This document shows, in pieces, positions 1 to 9,285 of a DNA stretch of 64,000 bases. Position 1 is the stretch's first letter; every line of letters starts with the position of its first letter. Made by a program: the position numbers and the translations under genes. This DNA is from Allobosea sp. (GTDB lineage Bacteria > Pseudomonadota > Alphaproteobacteria > Rhizobiales > Beijerinckiaceae), in assembly GCF_017308075.1 (NCBI RefSeq), contig NZ_JAFKFX010000024.1, positions 410,645 through 474,644 on the forward strand, written 5' to 3'. The notes below the pieces were generated by a model that had not been told where the DNA came from, did no database searches, and saw only the letters and a list, made by a program, of their open reading frames with translations.

Positions 1-1
1 G

Positions 2-1240
2 AACATCGCCGTGATGGCGCCGGTCGCACCGGGGCGCACCCAGGCCGAGACGCCCGGCCGCACCGACCCGGCGATTGCGGAATGGCTCAAGGCGATCCGC
101 ACGCCTGGGCTCGACATGGCTGCTGCGCTGACCCGCACCCGCGATGCGGTTGCCCGCGCCACGCGGCGCAAGCAGCAGGTCTGGATCTCGTCGCCGCCTG
201 CGGCCGGGCTGGTCGTGACGCCGAACGGCAAGCCGGCAGCCATCGCCCAGGCGACCCGCGGCGTCATCATGGCGCCGCCGCCGCCCGGCCCGCAATCCGA
301 CCAGCTCGGCCCCTATGAGCTCTCCTTCTGGGAAACCATCCGCAACAGCGAGAACCCGGCCGAGTACCGCGCCTATCTCGACGCCTACCCGAATGGCCGC
401 TTCGCCAGCCTGGCCCGGACGCGGGAGGAGTTCTACCGCACCCGCGGCCAGGCGCGGCCCACCAGCCCGGCTCCTGCCCAGACGGCGAGCGCCACGCAAG
501 CCCGGCCCGGCGCGACGCCGGCACCCGCCAGGCCCCTGCGCGATTGCGAGGATTGCCCGGAACTCAGCCTGATCCCGGCCGGCACCTTCGAAATGGGCTC
601 GAACGAGATGTTCGAGTTCGAGAAGCCGGTGCGCTCGGTCGCGATCGGCCGGCCCTTCTATATCGGCACCCGCGAAGTGACGTTCGCGGAATGGGATGCC
701 TGCGTCGCCGAGGGCGGCTGCAGCCACCGCCCGAGCGACCGTAATCTCGGGCGCGGCCGACGGCCGGTCACCGACATCCACTGGAACGATGCCGGCGCCT
801 ATGTCGTCTGGCTCTCGCTCAAGACCGGGCGGAAATATCGCCTGCCGACCGAGGCGGAATGGGAATACGCCGCCCGTGCCGGCACCACCACCAGCTACCC
901 CTGGGGCAACACGATCGACAAGGAAAAGGCCAATTGCGTCGGCTGCAACGCCCAGCCGCGACGCCAGGCGATCGAGGTCGGCCAGTTCCCGCCCAACGGC
1001 TTCGGCCTCTACGACATGGCCGGCAACGCCGCCGAATGGGTGGCCGATTGCTGGAGCGAGAGCTACCGCTCCTCGCCGCGCGACGGCAGCGCCTATTCGC
1101 CGCCGGGCTGCCGCGAACGCGTGCTGCGCGGCGGCTCCTTCAACAATGATCCGCGCTATCTGCGCTCGGCCGCGCGCTTCAAATACGAAAGCGATGTGCG
1201 CTTCTATACCAATGGCTTCCGCGTCGTCCGCGAGCCCTGA
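2..1240 (+). CDS. caspase-like / formylglycine-generating-enzyme-like fusion protein, 5' truncated
   Basis: The reading frame is open through the left edge (N-I-A before the first GTG/ATG), so the start lies outside the window. Residues ~1-65 (DPAIAEWLKAI, TPGLDM, RDAVARATRRKQQVW) look like the end of a peptidase C14 (caspase-like) domain, whose His/Cys dyad would be upstream. A Pro/Ala-rich linker follows. From ~residue 180 there is an FGE-sulfatase (SUMF1-like) domain: LIPAGTFEMGS, PVTDIHWNDA, RLPTEAEWEYAARAG, NGFGLYDMAGNAAEW, RGGSFNN, GFRVVRE. Bacterial fusions of this type are mostly uncharacterised, and the FGE fold here may bind rather than oxidise. The FGE domain is clear; the caspase assignment rests on a fragment. 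The gene converges on the suf operon. Confidence 0.8.
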   Translation, partial: NIAVMAPVAPGRTQAETPGRTDPAIAEWLKAIRTPGLDMAAALTRTRDAVARATRRKQQVWISSPPAAGLVVTPNGKPAAIAQATRGVIMAPPPPGPQSDQLGPYELSFWETIRNSENPAEYRAYLDAYPNGRFASLARTREEFYRTRGQARPTSPAPAQTASATQARPGATPAPARPLRDCEDCPELSLIPAGTFEMGSNEMFEFEKPVRSVAIGRPFYIGTREVTFAEWDACVAEGGCSHRPSDRNLGRGRRPVTDIHWNDAGAYVVWLSLKTGRKYRLPTEAEWEYAARAGTTTSYPWGNTIDKEKANCVGCNAQPRRQAIEVGQFPPNGFGLYDMAGNAAEWVADCWSESYRSSPRDGSAYSPPGCRERVLRGGSFNNDPRYLRSAARFKYESDVRFYTNGFRVVREP

Positions 1241-1264
1241 CACATCTGCGTCCCGGCCGGAAAC

Positions 1265-1298
1265 GAAGAAGACCGCCGCATCGGCAGCGGCCTTCTTC
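1265..1298. terminator. stem-loop between converging genes
   Basis: GAAGAAG (1265-1271) pairs with CTTCTTC (1292-1298), and CCGC (1273-1276) pairs with GCGG (1287-1290) after one mismatch. It lies between the stops of the caspase/FGE gene and sufT, so it could end transcription from both sides. A short T-rich run follows only on the minus strand. Confidence 0.5.
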
Positions 1299-1321
1299 CT
1301 GTCCCGAGCCGAAGCCTGGCT

Positions 1322-1702
1322 TCACCACATATCGAGCGCGACGCGTGCCTCGTCCGACATGCGCGACTGATCCCAGGGCGGATCGAAGGTCATGTTGACC
1401 GTGACCGAGGCGACGCCGGGCACGGCACCGACGGCGTTCTCGACCCAGCCCGGCATCTCGCCCGCGACCGGGCAACCCGGTGCCGTCAGCGTCATGTCGA
1501 TGGTGACCTGGCGATCATCGGCGATGTCGACGCGATAGATCAGCCCGAGTTCGTAGATGTCGGACGGGATTTCCGGATCGTAGACCGTCTTCAGGGCTGC
1601 GACGATATCGTCGGTCAGCCGGTCGATCTCCTCCGGCGGCAGGCCGGTGCTGGCACCCATCGTCGGCGCGTTCGGCTTGATTTGCTCGGCAGTGTCGCTC
1701 AT
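1322..1702 (-). CDS. sufT: SUF-associated Fe-S assembly protein, MIP18/DUF59 family (SufT-like)
   Basis: A 126-residue protein with one MIP18 (DUF59) domain: DDIVAALKTVYDPEIPSDIY, ELGLIYRV, MTLTAPGCPVAG and FDPPWDQSRMSDEAR. The DPEIP motif and the conserved Cys in APGCP are the family hallmarks. SufT-like proteins help mature Fe-S proteins, probably by carrying clusters or assisting transfer. It is the last gene of the minus-strand suf operon, 28 bp after the sufS stop, and ends before a bidirectional stem-loop. A short polar N-terminal extension precedes the domain. Family and context agree; the exact biochemical step is not established for this family. Confidence 0.9.
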   Translation of the reverse strand: MSDTAEQIKPNAPTMGASTGLPPEEIDRLTDDIVAALKTVYDPEIPSDIYELGLIYRVDIADDRQVTIDMTLTAPGCPVAGEMPGWVENAVGAVPGVASVTVNMTFDPPWDQSRMSDEARVALDMW

Positions 1703-1730
1703 GGCGCTTCCAATTCAGGCAATCGGCGGT

Positions 1731-2969
1731 TCAGGAGAACAGGTCTTCCGCCTTGCGCAGGGCCTCGACCAGCTTATCGACTTCTTCGAGCGTGTTGTAG
1801 AGGCCGAACGACGCACGGCAGGTCGATGTCACCCCATATCGGGCGAGCAGCGGCATCGCGCAATGGGTCCCCGCCCTGACGGCGACGCCGGCCCGGTCGA
1901 TCACCGTGGCGACGTCATGCGCATGGGCGCCCTTCATCTCGAAGGCGATGATCGCGCCCTTCTCCCGGGCCTTGCCGAAAATGCGGACCGAATTCATCTC
2001 TCCGAGCCGCTGCATGGCGTAGTCATGCAGCCTCGCCTCGTGCGCGGCGATGTTCTCGCGACCGAGCGCCATCATGTAGTCGAGCGCGGCACCGAGGCCG
2101 ACGGCTTCGACGATTGCGGGCGTGCCCGCCTCGAAGCGATGCGGCGGATCATTATAGGTGATCGCATCCTCGCTGACGGTGACGATCATCTCGCCGCCGC
2201 CCTCATAGGGCGGCAGCTTGGCGAGCCATTCCCGCTTGCCCCAGAGCACGCCCGAACCAGTCGGCCCATAGGTCTTGTGGCCGGTGAAGGCGTAGAAGTC
2301 GCAGCCCAGAGCCTGCACGTCGACCGGCATATGCACGGCGCTCTGGCTGCCGTCGACGACCAGCGGGATACGGTAGCTCTGGCAGATCTTGGCGATCTCG
2401 GCGATCGGCACGACGGTGCCGATCGCATTCGACATATGCGTCAGCGCCACCACCTTGGTGCGCGGCGAGATCAGCTTCTCGAACTCCTCGACGAGGAAAT
2501 TGCCATCCTCGTCGACTGGCGCCCATTTGATCACGGCGCCATGGCGCTCACGCCAGTAATGCCAGGGCACGATGTTGGAATGATGCTCCAGGATCGAGAG
2601 AATGATCTCGTCGCCTTCCTGAATCTTGAGATGCCGGCCGAGCGAGGACGCGATCGCGTTCAGTGCCCCGGTCGAGGAGCGCGTGAACACGATCTCCTCG
2701 AGATGGGCGGCGTTGAGGAAGCGCCGGGCGCTTTCACGCGCCGCCTCGAAGGCCTCGGTCGAGGCATTGGCAAGGTAATGCAGGCCGCGATGGACATTGG
2801 CATAGTCCTCGCGCATCAGCCTGGTCATCGCCTCGATCACCGCCTCGGGCTTCTGTGCCGAGGCGGCATTGTCGAGATAGACCAGCTTCTTGCCATAGAC
2901 CTCGCGCGAAAGGATCGCGAAATCCTTGCGGATCGCCTCGACGTCGTAGGGCTTCGCGATCGCGTTCAT
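1731..2969 (-). CDS. sufS: cysteine desulfurase SufS (class II)
   Basis: A 412-residue PLP enzyme that takes sulfur from L-cysteine for Fe-S assembly. The PLP lysine is K232 in FTGHKTYGPTG, and the persulfide cysteine is C370 in GTHCAMPLLARYG; the HCAMP context is typical of the SufS/CsdA class. The N-terminus (YDVEAIRKDFAIL) and length fit SufS. It starts 3 bp after the tautomerase-like gene stops, so the two are probably translationally coupled. The operon begins with a second desulfurase of the other class at 6968-8173. Confidence 0.96.
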   Translation of the reverse strand: MNAIAKPYDVEAIRKDFAILSREVYGKKLVYLDNAASAQKPEAVIEAMTRLMREDYANVHRGLHYLANASTEAFEAARESARRFLNAAHLEEIVFTRSSTGALNAIASSLGRHLKIQEGDEIILSILEHHSNIVPWHYWRERHGAVIKWAPVDEDGNFLVEEFEKLISPRTKVVALTHMSNAIGTVVPIAEIAKICQSYRIPLVVDGSQSAVHMPVDVQALGCDFYAFTGHKTYGPTGSGVLWGKREWLAKLPPYEGGGEMIVTVSEDAITYNDPPHRFEAGTPAIVEAVGLGAALDYMMALGRENIAAHEARLHDYAMQRLGEMNSVRIFGKAREKGAIIAFEMKGAHAHDVATVIDRAGVAVRAGTHCAMPLLARYGVTSTCRASFGLYNTLEEVDKLVEALRKAEDLFS

Positions 2970-2972
2970 GGC

Positions 2973-3179
2973 TCAGGCCTTTCCGGGCTCGGGCTGCCGA
3001 TCGGCCACCAGCATGCCGGCATGCCCCCAATCATCGCGCTCGATCTCCTGAATCACGATATGGGTGTTCTGCGGGTTCTTGCCGAGCACGCGCACCAGAG
3101 TCTGCGTGAACTCCTTGACGATCTCGGCCTTCTGCTCGCGGCTCGCGCCCTTGGTGATCTGCAGGTTGACGTAAGGCAT
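2973..3179 (-). CDS. 4-oxalocrotonate tautomerase family protein inside the suf operon
   Basis: A 68-residue protein starting Met-Pro-Tyr-Val. In this family the Met is removed and the exposed Pro1 is the catalytic base. The body (ASREQKAEIVKEFTQTL, GKNPQNTHIVIQEI, DDWGHAGML) matches the beta-alpha-beta tautomerase fold. Its ATG overlaps the sufD stop as TGATG (A at 3179), and sufS begins 3 bp after it, so it is translated as part of the suf message. A tautomerase has no known part in Fe-S assembly; its true substrate is unknown. Confidence 0.9.
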   Translation of the reverse strand: MPYVNLQITKGASREQKAEIVKEFTQTLVRVLGKNPQNTHIVIQEIERDDWGHAGMLVADRQPEPGKA

Positions 3180-4528
3180 CAGACCGTCTCCAGCTTCGGT
3201 GCCGCCTCGCGCTGCGAGAGCCAGCGGTCGATCTCGCGCATGAAGATCTCGCGCACCGTCTCGTCGCTGACGAACTCGGTGACCTCGCCGGCGAAGGCGG
3301 CGAGCACCAGCGCCTCGGCCTGCGGCCGCGGCAGGCCGCGCGCCATCAGGTAGAAGAGCTGCTCGCCGTCCATCTGCGCGACCGTCGCGCCATGGCCGCA
3401 GACCACGTCGTCGGCGAAGATCTCGAGCTCGGGCTTGTTGAACATCGTCGCGCCGTCATTGAGCAGCAGCGCATTGCTCTTCATGCCGCCATCGGTCTTC
3501 TGCGAATGCGGGCGGACGATGACCTTGCCCTGGAAGACGCCGGTGGCCTCGCCCTCGATGATGTTCTTGAACAGCTCGCGGCTTTCGCCATGGGCGGCCG
3601 CATGGTCCATCACCAGCGTGACGTCCGAGTGCTCCTGCTTGCGCAGCAGGTTGATGCCGCGCAGCGCCGCCCGGCTGTGCTCACCGGCATAGCGCACGAA
3701 GCTCTGCTGGCGCAGCACGCCGCAGCAGGTCGCGAGCGCGACCGAGGCGAAGCTGGCATGCGCGCCGACCTCCGCCAGCAGCGACTGCACCAACACCGTC
3801 TCCGGCCGCTGGCGCGTGACGAGGCGGACATGTTCGACCTCGGCCTTGTCGCCGACCACGAAGGACAGCGCGCTGTTGACCTGGTTCGGGGCCGGGCCGA
3901 CGCTCTCGCATTGCTCGACGACCGTGGCCTTCGCCCCGGCGCCGACTGTGACCAGCACGCGGGAGTACTGCGCGGTCTCCTTCGCACCGGAATTGATCCC
4001 GAGCAGCAGGATCGGCCGCGCGAGTTCCACGCCCGGCGCGATCTCGATGACCATGCCGTCCCGTGCGAAGGCGGCATTGAGCATCAGGGCGCTGTCGTCG
4101 CGCGCCACTTCCGGCAGCTCCAGCGCTGCGGCCATCGCCTCCGGCGCCTCCGTCAGCGCCTCGGCGAGGCTGCGGACGGTGACGCCCTCGGGCAGCGTGT
4201 CGAGGTCGGAATCGGCCGGGCTGAAGATGCCGTCGATGCTGACCAGACGCGGACCGGGAATGGTCTGGATCGCGAGCCGGTCAGCCACCGCCTGAGGACG
4301 CTCGGAGCGGCGCGCCAACGGCATCGCCTCGCGCACGAGCGAGCGCAGATCGGTGTAGCGCCAGGATTCGAGCCGGCGATGCGGCAGGCCCTTGGCCTCG
4401 AAGCCGGCGAAAGCCTCCTCGCGCAGCTTGCGCACGGGGCCGGCGCCCGGCAATTCCGCCTTCACATTGGCGAACTGCTCGGCGAGCTGTTGCTCGGCCG
4501 CGGTCTTGAGCGGGGTGATGATCGCCAT
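3179..4528 (-). CDS. sufD: Fe-S cluster assembly protein SufD
   Basis: A 449-residue protein of the SufB/SufD family. With SufB and SufC it forms the SufBC2D scaffold on which Fe-S clusters are built. Recognisable segments are KGLPHRRLESWRYTDLR near the N-terminus and, near the C-terminus, the beta-helix core with QKTDGGMKSNALLL, PELEIFADDVVCGHGATV, LFYLMARGLP and EIFMREIDRWL. The His in VCGHGATV corresponds to the conserved SufD histidine used in cluster formation. It shares base 4528 with the sufC stop and overlaps the next gene by one base, indicating tight coupling. Confidence 0.95.
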   Translation of the reverse strand: MAIITPLKTAAEQQLAEQFANVKAELPGAGPVRKLREEAFAGFEAKGLPHRRLESWRYTDLRSLVREAMPLARRSERPQAVADRLAIQTIPGPRLVSIDGIFSPADSDLDTLPEGVTVRSLAEALTEAPEAMAAALELPEVARDDSALMLNAAFARDGMVIEIAPGVELARPILLLGINSGAKETAQYSRVLVTVGAGAKATVVEQCESVGPAPNQVNSALSFVVGDKAEVEHVRLVTRQRPETVLVQSLLAEVGAHASFASVALATCCGVLRQQSFVRYAGEHSRAALRGINLLRKQEHSDVTLVMDHAAAHGESRELFKNIIEGEATGVFQGKVIVRPHSQKTDGGMKSNALLLNDGATMFNKPELEIFADDVVCGHGATVAQMDGEQLFYLMARGLPRPQAEALVLAAFAGEVTEFVSDETVREIFMREIDRWLSQREAAPKLETV

Positions 4529-5280
4529 TACGCGGCCTCACCATAGGACGCATAGCCACTCTTCTCGAGCTCGAGCGCCAGCTCCTTGCCGCCGGTCCGC
4601 ACGATCCTGCCATTCGACATCACATGCACCGTGTCGGGCACGATATGGTCGAGCAGGCGCTGATAGTGGGTGATGACCAGGAAGCCGCGATTCTTGGCGC
4701 GCAGCGCGTTGACGCCGTCGGCGACGATCCGCAGCGCGTCGATGTCGAGGCCGGAATCGGTCTCGTCGAGGATGCACATGGACGGCGCCAGCAGCGCCAT
4801 CTGCAGGATCTCCATCCGCTTCTTCTCGCCGCCGGAGAAACCGACATTGAGCGGCCGGCGCAGCATATCGCGAGCGATACCAAGGCCATCGGCCGCAGAG
4901 TTGACCTGCTTGATGAAGTCCGGGGTCAGCAGCTCGGCTTCGCCACGCGCCTTGCGCTGCGCGTTCATCGCCGCCTTCAGGAAGGTCATGGTGGCGACGC
5001 CTGGGATCTCCAGCGGGTACTGGAAGGCGAGGAAGATACCGGCGGCGGCGCGGGCATCGGCCTCCATCTCCAGCAGGTTCTCGCCATTGAGCAGGATCTC
5101 GCCGTCGAGGACCTCATAGTCCTCCTTGCCGGCGATGACATAGGACAGCGTCGACTTGCCGGAGCCGTTCGGCCCCATGATGGCGGCGACCTCGCCGGCG
5201 TTCACGGTGAGGTTGAGGCCGTTGAGGATCTGCTTGTCCTCGTCGGCGATCTTGACGACCAGATTGCGAATTTCGAGCAT
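4528..5280 (-). CDS. sufC: Fe-S cluster assembly ATPase SufC
   Basis: A 250-residue ABC-type ATPase that powers conformational change in SufBC2D. Walker A is GPNGSGKST, the signature is [13 protein letters not shown], Walker B is [15 protein letters not shown] and the switch His is in [10 protein letters not shown] chose the ATG at 5280 (MLEIRNLVV) over the upstream GTG-type starts because the family begins at this point. The upstream region holds a palindromic repeat that separates sufC from sufB. Confidence 0.96.
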   Translation of the reverse strand: MLEIRNLVVKIADEDKQILNGLNLTVNAGEVAAIMGPNGSGKSTLSYVIAGKEDYEVLDGEILLNGENLLEMEADARAAAGIFLAFQYPLEIPGVATMTFLKAAMNAQRKARGEAELLTPDFIKQVNSAADGLGIARDMLRRPLNVGFSGGEKKRMEILQMALLAPSMCILDETDSGLDIDALRIVADGVNALRAKNRGFLVITHYQRLLDHIVPDTVHVMSNGRIVRTGGKELALELEKSGYASYGEAA

Positions 5281-5300
5281 TTGTTTCGTTCTTTCGTGAG

Positions 5301-5406
5301 CCCTCATCCTGAGGAGCGCGCGCAGCGCGCGTCTCGAAGGATGCGTTTCAAAAGCAAACCCAGCATCCTTCGAGACGCCGCCTTCGGCGGCTCCTCAGGA
5401 TGAGGG
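5301..5406. repeat. palindromic REPIN-like element between sufB and sufC
   Basis: Two 43-bp arms (5301-5343 and 5364-5406) are inverted copies of each other except in the central 13 bp. Each centre is its own small hairpin (GCGCGCAGCGCGC on the left, GCCGCCTTCGGCG on the right). The outer parts, CCCTCATCCTGAGGAGC and GTCTCGAAGGATG, are perfect inverted matches. The element fills almost the whole sufB-sufC gap and could form a large stem-loop in the transcript. Confidence 0.85.
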
Positions 5407-5416
5407 CTGGTGAAAA

Positions 5417-6889
<1,473 letters not shown>

Positions 6890-6967
6890 TTCTACTCTCC
6901 TGTCGCGGGTTCAAGGCCCGCCGGTTTAGTCTTCGTCTTGTTGGTCGTATGCGTCTTTCCGGAGGGC

Positions 6968-8173
6968 TCAGGCCGCCGCCTGCTCCCGCCGGTTCGGTAT
7001 TGCGGCCACCGCCCTCGCATAGGCCGCGAGCAATCGATCGATATCCGCCCGGGTGGTGGTCCATCCGAGCGAGGCGCGCAAGGCCCCGGCGCTCATGGCT
7101 GGGTCTACGCCCATGGCGGCCAGCACATGCGAGCGCTTGACCTTGCCCGAGGAGCAGGCAGAGCCCGACGACAGCGCAACGCCTGCGAGATCGAGCACGA
7201 TCAGCGCTGTTTCCGCCTTGAGCCCGGGCGTGGCGAAGGCGCTCGTCCCCGGAAGCCGGGCCACCTTGGCACCGAACACAACCGTCTCCGGCGCCAGTTC
7301 CGCCAGCCCTGCCTCGAGCGCATCGCGCAGCCCCGCGAGCCGCACGGCCTCGCTTGCCAGAGCGGCATCGGCCTCGGCCGCGGCAACGCCAAAGCCGACG
7401 ATGCCGGGCACGTTCTCGGTCCCGGCACGCCAGCCGCGTTCCTGCCCGCCGCCACGCAGCGGCTTGTCGGCAAGTTCGAGCGCCCCGGTGCGGAAGACGA
7501 TCGCACCGACACCCTGCGGACCACCGAGCTTGTGCGCCGACAGCGTCAGGATGTCGACGCCGAGGGCCTCGATGTCGATCGCGATCTTGCCGGCGGCCTG
7601 GACCGCGTCGCTGTGCATCAGCGCCCCATGGCGCCTGGCGATCGCGGCGGCCTCGGCGACCGGCTGGAGCACCCCGGTCTCGTTATTGGCGAATTGCAGC
7701 GAAACCAGCGCCCGCTCGCCCGGTCGCTCCGCGGCATGGCGCGCCAGCCGCGCCTCGAGCCAGGCGAGATCAGCCAGCCCGTCTGCATCGACCGGAATTG
7801 CCTCGGCGGCAGCGGCAGGGAAGCGGTGACCATCGCGCACGCAAGGATGCTCGGTCGCACCATGGAGCAGCAGCGTCACAGGCGCGCGCACGCAATCGCG
7901 CCCGCCGCTGCAATCGCTGAGCCCGGGCGCCAGCACCGTCGCATTCGCCTCGGTGCCGCCGCTGGTGAAAACGACATTGGCCGGCTTGGCCCGGCAGAGT
8001 GCAGCGACCTGTTCCCGCGCGGCCTCGACCGCAGCCCGGGCCATCCGTCCCTCGGCATGGATGGAGGACGGATTGCCGGTCATCTGCAGCGCCCGCAACA
8101 TCGCCTCCGCCACCGCCGGACGGACCGGCGTGGTGGCGTTGTGGTCGAGATAACTGCGGATAGTCGCGTTCAC
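6968..8173 (-). CDS. cysteine desulfurase, IscS/NifS class, first gene of the suf operon
   Basis: A 401-residue class I PLP cysteine desulfurase: YLDHNATTPVRPAVAEAML, FTSGGTEANATVL, the PLP lysine in LSAHKLGGPQGVGAI and the active-site loop SSGSACSSGKVKRSHVL. I chose the GTG at 8173 (VNATIRSYLDHN) because GGAG stands 11 bp upstream and homologues begin here; a longer frame upstream looks non-coding. It differs in class from the SufS at the other end of the operon. The family converts cysteine to alanine and a protein persulfide. An Irr-type palindrome lies about 160 bp upstream. Confidence 0.93.
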   Translation of the reverse strand: MNATIRSYLDHNATTPVRPAVAEAMLRALQMTGNPSSIHAEGRMARAAVEAAREQVAALCRAKPANVVFTSGGTEANATVLAPGLSDCSGGRDCVRAPVTLLLHGATEHPCVRDGHRFPAAAAEAIPVDADGLADLAWLEARLARHAAERPGERALVSLQFANNETGVLQPVAEAAAIARRHGALMHSDAVQAAGKIAIDIEALGVDILTLSAHKLGGPQGVGAIVFRTGALELADKPLRGGGQERGWRAGTENVPGIVGFGVAAAEADAALASEAVRLAGLRDALEAGLAELAPETVVFGAKVARLPGTSAFATPGLKAETALIVLDLAGVALSSGSACSSGKVKRSHVLAAMGVDPAMSAGALRASLGWTTTRADIDRLLAAYARAVAAIPNRREQAAA

Positions 8174-8226
8174 CGGCGAATTTTCTCCATGTTCTGCCGA
8201 GCGCCATGCAGCGCGGCACGAAATGC

Positions 8227-8256
8227 TTGAAATTACACCCCTGCGCCGTGCTATAG
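8227..8256 (+). promoter_or_regulatory. candidate sigma70-type promoter
   Basis: TTGAAA (8227-8232), an 18-bp spacer and CTATAG (8251-8256), reading toward the alpha/beta hydrolase gene at 8464. The resulting 5' UTR of about 200 bases would include the iron-box palindrome at 8332. Confidence 0.45.
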
Positions 8257-8331
8257 GCGCCTCGTCCGAGCCGCGCAGACTGGAGCGGCAAGCGCTCACC
8301 CGCCTGCGTGTTCCCGTCCTGTTCACGGCTG

Positions 8332-8346
8332 TTAGAACCATTCTAA
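8332..8346. promoter_or_regulatory. Irr-type iron control element (ICE box)
   Basis: TTAGAACCATTCTAA is a perfect palindrome (TTAGAA-CCA-TTCTAA) matching the iron control element bound by Irr in Rhizobiales. It lies in the divergent region between the suf operon and the alpha/beta hydrolase gene. In these bacteria Irr and RirA adjust suf expression to iron. The match is seen in the sequence; binding is inferred. Confidence 0.65.
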
Positions 8347-8463
8347 GCGCCTGATGTAGGGCGCGAGCAGCGGGGCCGTCAAGGGCGAGCGCGCGCATCG
8401 GTGGCATTCCTGCCGCTTTTGCGCGCTCGCTCGCGCGCCCTGCCCAGCAAGAGGCGAAACACG

Positions 8464-9135
8464 ATGCCCGAGGTTATTTTCAACGGACCGGCTGGTCGGA
8501 TCGAAGGCCGCTATCAGCCCGCCAAGAAGCGCGGCGCGCCGCTGGCCATCATCCTGCATCCGCACCCGCAATTCGGCGGGACGATGAACAACCAGATCGT
8601 CTACAACCTGTTCTACACCTTCGTGAATCGCGGCTTTTCCGCCCTGCGCTTCAATTTCCGGGGCGTCGGGCGCAGCCAGGGCAGCTTCGATCACGGCGCC
8701 GGCGAGCTGTCGGACGCCGCAGCGGCGCTCGACTGGATGCAGGCGCTGAACCCCGAAGCGAAGAGCTGCTGGATCACCGGCGTCTCCTTCGGTGCCTGGA
8801 TCGGCATGCAGCTGCTGATGCGCCGCCCCGAGATCGAGGGCTTCCTGTCGATTGCTGCGATGGCGAACCGCTACGACTTCTCCTTCCTCGCCCCCTGCCC
8901 GTCCTCGGGCCTGTTCGTGCACGGCTCGGAAGACCGCGTCGCGCCGGTCAAGGAGGTGATGGCCGTGATCGAGAAGGTGAAGACCCAGAAGGGCATCCAG
9001 ATCGAGCACGCCGTGGTCGAGGGCGCGAACCACTTCTTCGACGGCCGCGTCGATCAGCTGATGGAGCAGGTCGGCGCCTATCTCGACCGCAAGGTCGGGC
9101 CCGAGATCCTCAAGACCGAGCAGGAACAGGCCTGA
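8464..9135 (+). CDS. alpha/beta hydrolase
   Basis: A 223-residue alpha/beta hydrolase related to the short YP_-type esterase/dienelactone hydrolase group. It has IILHPHPQFGGTMNN at the oxyanion side, FNFRGVGRSQG, the nucleophile elbow GVSFGAWIG, the acid in VHGSEDRVAP and the His in EGANHFFDG, so the Ser-Asp-His triad is complete. I chose the ATG at 8464, with AGAGG upstream, over a GTG at 8401. It stands divergent to the suf operon across the Irr-type box; a functional link to iron metabolism is not established. The substrate is unknown. Confidence 0.9.
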   Translation: MPEVIFNGPAGRIEGRYQPAKKRGAPLAIILHPHPQFGGTMNNQIVYNLFYTFVNRGFSALRFNFRGVGRSQGSFDHGAGELSDAAAALDWMQALNPEAKSCWITGVSFGAWIGMQLLMRRPEIEGFLSIAAMANRYDFSFLAPCPSSGLFVHGSEDRVAPVKEVMAVIEKVKTQKGIQIEHAVVEGANHFFDGRVDQLMEQVGAYLDRKVGPEILKTEQEQA

Positions 9136-9158
9136 GTCTGTCGCCGAACGACTCCGAA

Positions 9159-9258
9159 CCGTCATGCTCGCCCTTGCGGCGAGCATCCACGTCTTGAACA
9201 CGGCGCTCGATCAGTGACGTAAAGACGTGGATGGCCGGGACAAGCCCGACCATGACGG
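9159..9258. repeat. imperfect inverted repeat, REP-like
   Basis: Two 37-bp arms (9159-9195, CCGTCATGCTCG...CATCCACGTCTT; 9222-9258, AAGACGTGGATG...CCATGACGG) pair with a few mismatches around a 26-bp loop. It lies between the hydrolase gene and tyrS. The composition is like dispersed intergenic repeats of this order, and differs from the element at 5301. Confidence 0.7.
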
Positions 9259-9285
9259 GAAAACCGTCAAACCATCGAGTCCGCC

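Noticed and set aside
1647-3353. Long plus-strand frame opposite sufS and sufT
   Set aside because: Antisense shadow of high-GC genes. The minus strand holds recognisable SufS/SufT motifs and the plus-strand product has none.
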